Origin: Gammaproteobacteria bacterium | GTDB lineage: Bacteria > Pseudomonadota > Gammaproteobacteria > J044 | DNA length: 5,992 bases | Direction: 5' to 3' | Assembly: GCA_003696465.1 (NCBI GenBank) | Contig: RFHG01000050.1 | Coordinates: 1 to 5,992, forward strand | Shown: in pieces, positions 1 through 5,992 of the stretch | Position numbering within the stretch: position 1 is the first letter of the stretch | Layout of the letters: each line of letters starts with the position of its first letter | The notes under the pieces: model-generated | The model's database searches: none | What the model was told of the DNA's origin: nothing | Seen by the model: the letters and a program-made list of their open reading frames with translations, nothing else | Made by a program: the position numbers and the translations under genes

Positions 1-10
1 CTGCCGGGCC

Positions 11-658
11 ATGATGTCTGCCCTGCGGCGGTACTTCATCGCGGGCCTGCTGGTGTGGGTGCCGCTGATGATCACCATCCTGGTGATCCGCGTGCTGGTG
101 GGCATGATGGACAAGAGCCTGCTGCTGCTGCCGCCGGGCTGGCGGCCGGAGGCCCTGCTGGGGATGAAGATTCCCGGCCTGGGGGTGGCCCTGACGGTGC
201 TGGTGGTCTTCCTCACCGGGCTGGTGGTGGCCAACTTTGCCGGCCGCCGGCTGGTGCGGCTTTGGGAGTCCCTGCTGTCGCGCATCCCGCTGGTACGCAC
301 CATCCATTCCGCTGTCAAGCAGGTGATGGAGACGGTCTTCAATGCCGGCAGTGATTCCTTCCGCAAGGTCCTGCTCATCGAGTACCCGCGCAAGGGGGTG
401 TGGACCATTGCCTTCCAGACCGGCGAGCTGGAAGGCGAGATCCCGCAGCGTATCGAGCGCGAGGCGGTGACGGTCTTCGTCCCCACCACCCCCAACCCGA
501 CCTCGGGCTTTGTCATCGTGGTACCGCGTGACGAGCTGATCGAGCTCGACATGTCGGTCGAGGACGGTCTCAAGCTCATCATGTCGCTCGGGGTCGTGAC
601 CCCCGGCAAGGGGCGCGACCTGACCCCGGAGCTTGCGCCCAGCCAGGGCAGGACTTAA
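11..658 (+). CDS. DUF502 family inner-membrane protein
   Basis: A 215-residue membrane protein of the DUF502 family (bacterial relatives of plant LIKE-COV proteins), whose biochemical role is not established. Two hydrophobic segments are visible, about residues 8-30 and 57-77, separated by a short loop rich in Leu and Pro. A soluble C-terminal domain follows. Family-typical stretches are RIPLVRTIHSAVKQV (91-105), YPRKGVWTIAFQTG (125-138) and VFVPTTPNPTSGFVIVVP (155-172). The start is uncertain: ATG codons at 11 and 14 both fit, the frame stays open to the left edge, and no clear ribosome site lies in the 10 available bases. A TGA at 12-14 in another frame would suit translational coupling to an upstream gene. 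The position just before aspS is a common arrangement in proteobacteria and suggests a shared transcript. Family assignment is firm; function is unknown. Confidence 0.9.
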   Translation: MMSALRRYFIAGLLVWVPLMITILVIRVLVGMMDKSLLLLPPGWRPEALLGMKIPGLGVALTVLVVFLTGLVVANFAGRRLVRLWESLLSRIPLVRTIHSAVKQVMETVFNAGSDSFRKVLLIEYPRKGVWTIAFQTGELEGEIPQRIEREAVTVFVPTTPNPTSGFVIVVPRDELIELDMSVEDGLKLIMSLGVVTPGKGRDLTPELAPSQGRT

Positions 659-686
659 CATTCCCCGCTTTCCCGTGAATCAACCG

Positions 687-711
687 GCCCGCGCGGCATG
701 CCGCCGCGGGC
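687..711 (+). other. GC-rich hairpin in the DUF502-aspS gap
   Basis: Bases 687-696 pair with 701-711 (10 base pairs, one bulged C at 704) around a CATG loop. There is no T-run after it, so it is a poor intrinsic terminator. It ends 18 nt before the aspS start codon, close enough to affect ribosome access, mRNA processing or read-through from the DUF502 gene. The structure was read by eye; the role is inference. Confidence 0.45.
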
Positions 712-716
712 TGCTC

Positions 717-724
717 AGAGTGGA
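717..724 (+). promoter_or_regulatory. weak ribosome binding site of aspS
   Basis: The sequence AGAGTGGA lies 5 nt before the ATG at 730. Its match to the anti-Shine-Dalgarno sequence is interrupted (AGAG, then GGA). It is the only purine-rich stretch in the right place. The start at 730 is supported mainly by the conserved N-terminus MRTHYCGE, which matches the first residues of known bacterial AspRS. Confidence 0.5.
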
Positions 725-729
725 TCCTT

Positions 730-2496
<1,767 letters not shown>

Positions 2497-2518
2497 GACG
2501 CTGTAACGGTCTATAGGT

Positions 2519-2545
2519 CGCGGGGCCGGCACTGCCGGCCCCGTG
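2519..2545 (+). terminator. Probable rho-independent terminator of aspS
   Basis: A perfect 10-bp stem pairs 2521-2530 with 2534-2543 around a 3-nt ACT loop. A G-T wobble and a further C-G pair extend it to 2519/2545. It lies 22 nt after the aspS stop codon. The following tract (TGCATTTCAGTGTCTTCT) is T-rich but broken, so termination may be partial. The stem sequence is directly visible; its activity is inferred. Confidence 0.75.
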
Positions 2546-2565
2546 CATTTCAGTGTCTTCTAATG

Positions 2566-2571
2566 TATAAT
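2566..2571 (+). promoter_or_regulatory. Consensus -10 element of the transporter gene promoter
   Basis: TATAAT is a perfect sigma-70 -10 hexamer, striking in such GC-rich sequence, and it sits in a locally AT-rich patch (2547-2575). No good -35 is found at 16-18 bp: that region is the 3' edge of the aspS terminator stem (GTGCAT at 2543-2548). A start site near 2578 would give a leader of about 45 nt before the GTG at 2623. An in-frame ATG at 2563-2565 lies within or upstream of this promoter and so is unlikely to be the start codon. Confidence 0.6.
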
Positions 2572-2611
2572 TCCGCGCCTTTCCTGTTCCTTTTCAACCC
2601 CGAACAACACT

Positions 2612-2616
2612 GGAGG
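2612..2616 (+). promoter_or_regulatory. Ribosome binding site that fixes the GTG start at 2623
   Basis: GGAGG ends 6 nt before a GTG codon at 2623, an ideal spacing. It selects this GTG over the in-frame ATG at 2563, which has no purine-rich sequence before it and would add 20 residues (starting MYNSAPFLF) that do not look like a SulP N-terminus. Confidence 0.8.
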
Positions 2617-2622
2617 CCGCAG

Positions 2623-4458
2623 GTGAGTGTCAGCCGCAAAGAGCTCGTAAACCGTTTTCTCCCGTTCATGGAATGGTTGCCAAGGGTCAATGCGCAGACG
2701 GCACGAACCGACTTCATCGCCGGCCTCACGGGGGCCGTGGTGGTACTGCCGCAGGGTGTGGCCTTTGCCCTGATTGCCGGCATGCCGCCGGAATACGGCC
2801 TCTATGCCGCCATGGTGCCGGCCCTGGTGGCGGCTCTGTTCGGCTCTTCCTGGCATCTGGTCTCCGGCCCCACCACGGCGGCCTCGGTGGTGCTGGCCTC
2901 CTCACTTAGCGCGATTGCCGAGCCGCAAACGGCCCAGTACGTGGCCCTGGCCATGACGCTCACCTTCATGGTGGGCCTCATCGAACTGACCATGGGGTTG
3001 GCCAAGCTCGGGGCACTGGTCAACTTCATCTCCCACTCGGTCGTCATCGGTTTCACTGCCGGGGCGGCGATCATCATCGGTGCCAAGCAGCTGAAGAATT
3101 TCCTCGGCATGGATGTGCCGCGGGGACTGCATCCGTACGAAATCGTGGCCTACATCGGCGAGCACATTGACGAGGCGAACCTCTACATTGCCGCTGCGGC
3201 CTTCGTCACGCTCATCACCGGCATCCTCGTCAAGCGCTTCTTCCCGCGCCTGCCGTACATGATCGTGGCGATGCTGGTGGGCAGTATCTTCGCTGTGGTG
3301 CTGGAACGCGTGATGGGCGCCGACACCGCTCACATCAAGTGGGTCGGTGCGCTGCCGGCCAGCCTGCCGCCGCTGAGCCACCCCACTTTCAGCCTGGAGC
3401 AGATCAAGGAGCTGGCGCCACTGGCTCTGGCCATGACCCTGTTTGCGCTGACCGAGGCGGTTTCCATCGCCCGTTCGCTCGCGGCGCGTTCCGGCCAGCA
3501 CCTCAACGGCAACCAGGAATTCATCGGCCAGGGTATGTCCAACATGGTGGGCAGCTTCTTCTCGGCCTATGTGGCCACCGGTTCCTTCAACCGCAGTGCG
3601 GTCAACTACGAGGCCGGGGCGCGTACCCCGCTTGCCGCCATGTTTGCCGGCCTGCTGCTGATGGCCATCGTCCCCTTCGTTGCGCCCTACGCCAAGTTCC
3701 TGCCCTATGCCGCCATGGCCGGGATCCTGATGCTGGTGGCCTGGGGGCTGATCGACTTCCATCACATCAAAAAGACCATCAAGGCCAGCCGTTCCGAGGG
3801 CGCGGTGCTCATTACCACCTTCCTGGCCACGCAGTTCACCGAGCTTGAGTTCGCCATCCTCCTCGGCGTACTGCTTTCTCTGGTCATGTACCTGATGCGC
3901 ACGTCCAAGCCGCGCATCCTCTCCCGTGTGCCCGATCCGGAGGATCCGAAGCGCAAGTTCGTCACGGCCGGCAAGAGCCGCCCGGAGTGCCCGCAGCTCA
4001 AGATCATCCGCATCGACGGCTCGCTCTTCTTCGGTGCCATTGCCCATGTGGCCGAGGTGCTGGCCCGTTACAAGAAGCGCCACCCGGAGCAGAAACACCT
4101 GGCCATTGTCGGCAAGGGTATCAATTTCATCGACGTGGCCGGTGCCGAGTTCCTGGTGCAGGAGGCTGCGGCGCGCCGCAAGGCCGGTGGCGGGCTCTAC
4201 TTCATCGACATGAAGGAAGGTGCCTGCGAGTCGCTGAAGAAGGGGCATTTCCTCGAGGAAATCGGCGAGGAGAACATCTTCCGTTCCAAGACCAAGGCGC
4301 TGCAGGAGATCTACAAGCGTCTCGACCGCGACATCTGCAAGCAATGTGACCGGCGCATCTTCCGCGAGTGCCAGGAAGATCCGGAACTGAAGGGCACGCC
4401 GGTGAAGGTCGAAAACGGTACCCGGACCGGAAGCGAGCCCGAGCCCGCCAGGGCCTGA
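2623..4458 (+). CDS. SulP family inorganic anion transporter with STAS domain
   Basis: A 611-residue inner-membrane transporter of the SulP/SLC26 family. These proteins move anions such as sulfate, bicarbonate or dicarboxylates, and the substrate cannot be read from the sequence. The membrane domain spans about residues 28-428 with many hydrophobic helices. Family marks are PPEYGLYAA (55-63), SGPTTAASV (81-89), NQEFIGQGMSNMVGSFF (297-313) and GSFNRSAVN (320-328). A cytoplasmic STAS domain covers about 456-568. In its core IDVAG (503-507), the position of the phosphorylated serine of SpoIIAA is Val505. After the STAS domain comes a short tail with Cys572, Cys575 and Cys583 (C-x2-C-x7-C, in DICKQCDRRIFREC), then a charged, Glu-rich end. 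The gene has its own -10 element and ribosome site, so it is probably transcribed apart from aspS. It converges on the next gene with a 4-nt gap. Confidence 0.95.
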   Translation: MSVSRKELVNRFLPFMEWLPRVNAQTARTDFIAGLTGAVVVLPQGVAFALIAGMPPEYGLYAAMVPALVAALFGSSWHLVSGPTTAASVVLASSLSAIAEPQTAQYVALAMTLTFMVGLIELTMGLAKLGALVNFISHSVVIGFTAGAAIIIGAKQLKNFLGMDVPRGLHPYEIVAYIGEHIDEANLYIAAAAFVTLITGILVKRFFPRLPYMIVAMLVGSIFAVVLERVMGADTAHIKWVGALPASLPPLSHPTFSLEQIKELAPLALAMTLFALTEAVSIARSLAARSGQHLNGNQEFIGQGMSNMVGSFFSAYVATGSFNRSAVNYEAGARTPLAAMFAGLLLMAIVPFVAPYAKFLPYAAMAGILMLVAWGLIDFHHIKKTIKASRSEGAVLITTFLATQFTELEFAILLGVLLSLVMYLMRTSKPRILSRVPDPEDPKRKFVTAGKSRPECPQLKIIRIDGSLFFGAIAHVAEVLARYKKRHPEQKHLAIVGKGINFIDVAGAEFLVQEAAARRKAGGGLYFIDMKEGACESLKKGHFLEEIGEENIFRSKTKALQEIYKRLDRDICKQCDRRIFRECQEDPELKGTPVKVENGTRTGSEPEPARA

Positions 4459-4462
4459 GCCT

Positions 4463-5281
4463 TCAGTCCACAACCGTGACCGGCTGGCCGGTGTGCAACC
4501 GGCCGGTCGTGCGCGGGATGGCGTTCTGTCCGAAATAGACCTTGTTGTCGCGCAGGCGATACTGCATGAGGGTGCGCAGCGGCTCCCGCTCGGGGTCACG
4601 CTCGCCCGTCTCCGGGTCTACGGTGGTGACGATGCAGCGGGAACAGGGCTTGACCAGCTCCAGTTCCACATCCCCGATCCGGATTCGCCGCCATTCGTCC
4701 TCGGCATGGGGCGCGGTACCGGCGATTACCAGGTTGGGCCGGAAGCGGCGCATGGGCAGCGGGCGTCCGAGGCGTCGGTTGAGTGCGTCCAGCGAGCCCT
4801 CGGAGATGATCAGCAGCGGAAAACCGTCGGAGAAGCTGGAGACGTCCCCGGGACGCGCATAATCGGGGTCGACGGCACGCCGGGTCTCGTCCGGCATGTA
4901 GACCAGCCGGGCCGGTTGGCCGGCCGCGGTCGAGATCCACTCGGCGGCGTCCTCGCCCGCATCCAGTGCCCGGCAGCGATCCTTCCAGACCTCGACCTCG
5001 ACCGGCTGCCCGCTGTCGAGTCGCAACGGGAGTTCGAGATCGTTGCGCTGTTGTCCGGCATCGTGCAGACACAGCAGGTTGCGCGCGGTGTCGATCTGCG
5101 GATGCACGAGCGCCAGACGGGGTTGCTGGCGCTGGGTCAGGAAGCGTCCTGCGGCGTCGACCACCATCCAGCGGCGGTCGTGGGCCAGCCCGCGCGGAGT
5201 CACTTCGGCCTCGGTCAGCGACAGGCCACGCAGGGACTTCACGGGGTGGATCCACAACTGCGAGAGGGTGATTTCGCTCAT
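4463..5281 (-). CDS. MOSC domain protein, YcbX/mARC-like, without ferredoxin domain
   Basis: A 272-residue protein with an N-terminal MOSC beta-barrel domain (about 1-115) followed by a MOSC domain (about 120-265), as in E. coli YcbX and human mARC. These molybdenum-cofactor enzymes reduce N-hydroxylated compounds. Visible marks are IHPVKS (11-16), GLAHDRRWMVVD (31-42), SDGFP (151-155), RRFRPNLV (178-185), KPCSRCIVTTVD (211-222) and FGQN (250-253). One of the CSRC cysteines (Cys213, Cys216) ligates molybdenum in the family. E. coli YcbX is about 369 residues because of a C-terminal 2Fe-2S ferredoxin domain; this protein ends at the MOSC domain, so electrons must come from another protein. An upstream in-frame ATG at 5305 would add eight residues (MSEWYTCE). 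I prefer 5281 because its N-terminal length fits YcbX and because of the promoter position. Neither start has a good ribosome site. Confidence 0.92.
   Translation of the reverse strand: MSEITLSQLWIHPVKSLRGLSLTEAEVTPRGLAHDRRWMVVDAAGRFLTQRQQPRLALVHPQIDTARNLLCLHDAGQQRNDLELPLRLDSGQPVEVEVWKDRCRALDAGEDAAEWISTAAGQPARLVYMPDETRRAVDPDYARPGDVSSFSDGFPLLIISEGSLDALNRRLGRPLPMRRFRPNLVIAGTAPHAEDEWRRIRIGDVELELVKPCSRCIVTTVDPETGERDPEREPLRTLMQYRLRDNKVYFGQNAIPRTTGRLHTGQPVTVVD
4481..4509 (+). terminator. Possible terminator hairpin for the transporter mRNA
   Basis: On the plus strand 4481-4491 pairs with 4499-4509 (11 pairs including two G-U) around a 7-nt loop. It starts 23 nt after the transporter stop and lies inside the last codons of the convergent MOSC gene. 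On the minus strand the wobbles become mismatches, so it would favour ending plus-strand transcripts. No T-run follows, so it may only be a coding-sequence coincidence. Confidence 0.25.
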
Positions 5282-5287
5282 CTCGCA

Positions 5288-5296
5288 AGTGTACCA
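5288..5296 (-). promoter_or_regulatory. Extended -10 promoter of the MOSC gene, possibly leaderless
   Basis: Read on the minus strand, 5296-5288 is TGGTACACT: an extended -10 (TG-N) followed by TACACT, which matches TATAAT at four of six positions. The -35 region at 17 bp (TTCCTG, 5316-5311) is weak, as is usual with extended -10 promoters. A start seven bases downstream falls exactly on the A of the ATG at 5281, which would make the mRNA leaderless. That agrees with the lack of a Shine-Dalgarno sequence. Confidence 0.4.
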
Positions 5297-5319
5297 TTCG
5301 CTCATGAGCGCAGGAAAAC

Positions 5320-5325
5320 AGAGGT
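5320..5325 (+). promoter_or_regulatory. Ribosome binding site of the FGE-family gene
   Basis: AGAGGT lies 5 nt before the ATG at 5331 and supports that start. Because the divergent genes are only 25-49 nt apart, the promoter of this gene must overlap the first codons of the MOSC gene. I see no convincing plus-strand -10/-35 pair there (best candidate TACCAT at 5292-5297). Confidence 0.65.
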
Positions 5326-5330
5326 ATCCA

Positions 5331-5992
5331 ATGAATCAGCAGGATCTCGTCCCATCATCGCAACCGGAAACGGCGGCCGGGGAGCGTCCCTTCGTTCATG
5401 ACCTGGGCCGAGAGGAGCTGCTGGCCCTGCAGCAGGCGGCCGCAGCACGTCATGGCGTGCCGGTGCATTTTCGTGACCCCTTCCGTGACAACAGCGGGCA
5501 GGGTCCCGAGCTGGCCGTGATTCCGGCCGGCAGCTTCGAGATGGGGTCCGACGAACACGAATTCGGCCACCGTCGCGAGGAGGCACCCCGGCATTATGTC
5601 ACCCTGAGTCGGGATTTCGCCCTCGGCCGATATACCATCACGGCACGGCAGTTCGAGCAGTTTCGGGCCGAGACCGGCTGGTATCTGCGGCCGGATCTGA
5701 TCTGGGCCAGGGATGACTATCCGGTCATCAACATCCGCATCCGCGATGCCGAGCTGTTCGCGCAGTGGTTGAGCGAAAAGACCGGCCAGCGCTATCGTCT
5801 GCCCACCGAGGCCGAATGGGAGTACGCCTGCCGTGCCGGCAGCCTGGCTCCGTTTGCCTTTGGCGACAATGTCAGTTGTCGCGAGGTGCACTTCAATGCG
5901 GCCTTCCCGTATGTGGAGGCGCGCGAGAAGCGGCGCTGGTTCCTGCCGCGCTGCTCGCCCCTGATGAAGGCGCTGCCCGTCGGCAGCCTGCC
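5331..5992 (+). CDS. SUMF1/FGE-sulfatase family protein, 5' part only
   Basis: The frame is open from the ATG at 5331 to the right edge; 220 complete codons are visible and the gene is cut off there. After about 60 hydrophilic residues the formylglycine-generating-enzyme (FGE-sulfatase) fold begins. Marks are VIPAGSFEMGS (63-73), EEAPRHYVTL (83-92), FALGRYTITARQFEQF (96-111), PVINIRIRDAELFAQWL (131-147), RLPTEAEWEYACRAG (156-170) and FAFGDN (175-180). The family includes sulfatase-activating FGE, EgtB and PvdO, and many members act on unknown partners or are non-catalytic. The C-terminal half, where the copper-binding cysteines of true FGE lie, is outside the window, so the activity cannot be decided. 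The PVGSLP at 216-221 (last residue inferred from a partial CC codon) normally precedes the NxxGLxDMxGNVWEW block, so the reading frame looks intact. A basic stretch (AREKRRWFLPR, 197-207) precedes it. No sulfatase gene is seen nearby. Confidence 0.9.
   Translation, partial: MNQQDLVPSSQPETAAGERPFVHDLGREELLALQQAAAARHGVPVHFRDPFRDNSGQGPELAVIPAGSFEMGSDEHEFGHRREEAPRHYVTLSRDFALGRYTITARQFEQFRAETGWYLRPDLIWARDDYPVINIRIRDAELFAQWLSEKTGQRYRLPTEAEWEYACRAGSLAPFAFGDNVSCREVHFNAAFPYVEAREKRRWFLPRCSPLMKALPVGSL

Noticed and set aside
656..661. TAACAT as a possible -10 box for aspS
   Set aside because: Matches the consensus at four of six positions with no recognisable -35; such matches occur by chance.
2563..2622. 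20-codon N-terminal extension of the transporter starting at ATG 2563
   Set aside because: It overlaps the TATAAT element and has no ribosome site, while the GTG at 2623 has a well-spaced GGAGG.
2902..4599. 565-codon open frame on the minus strand opposite the SulP gene
   Set aside because: It mirrors the transporter, is rich in His, Gly, Gln and Arg as antisense frames of GC-rich genes are, and resembles no family. The sense frame has clear SulP and STAS motifs.
4493..5401. 302-codon plus-strand open frame opposite the MOSC gene
   Set aside because: The minus strand carries conserved MOSC motifs (CSRC, FGQN). This frame also overlaps the start of the FGE-family gene and has no motif of its own.
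5355..5891. 178-codon minus-strand open frame over the FGE-family gene
   Set aside because: The plus strand shows a long run of FGE-sulfatase motifs; the minus frame shows none.

Overview
This is a GC-rich window (about two thirds G+C by eye) from the chromosome of a proteobacterium. It is most likely a gammaproteobacterium: the aspartyl-tRNA synthetase reads like the Pseudomonas-type enzyme, it follows a DUF502 membrane-protein gene, and the MOSC protein resembles E. coli YcbX. Coding density is very high and the codon bias looks uniform. No mobile element, RNA gene, CRISPR array or integration scar is visible.

Layout. A DUF502 inner-membrane protein (11-658) is followed on the same strand by aspS (730-2496). 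The 71-nt gap between them holds a strong hairpin. A GC-rich hairpin at 2519-2545 closes aspS. A consensus -10 element (2566-2571) directly behind it opens an independent unit for a SulP-family anion transporter with a C-terminal STAS domain (2623-4458, GTG start with a good ribosome site). The transporter converges, with a 4-nt gap, on a minus-strand MOSC-domain protein of the YcbX/mARC kind (4463-5281). Divergent from that gene, an SUMF1/FGE-sulfatase-family gene (5331 onward) runs off the right edge with 220 codons visible. No stretch over 300 bases lacks a gene.

How the genes relate. DUF502 and aspS are probably co-transcribed or share a leader. The transporter, MOSC and FGE-family genes are separately promoted, and I see no sequence evidence that they form one pathway. 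A link through sulfur or molybdenum chemistry is only speculative.

Points worth following: the AspRS anticodon-binding domain carries residues of non-discriminating enzymes (His30, Gly81), which predicts tRNA-dependent Asn-tRNA synthesis. The SulP protein ends in a compact three-cysteine motif after its STAS domain. The YcbX-like protein lacks the ferredoxin domain of E. coli YcbX. The MOSC promoter seems placed to give a leaderless mRNA. I found no convincing new multi-gene system; most of the window is ordinary core genome.
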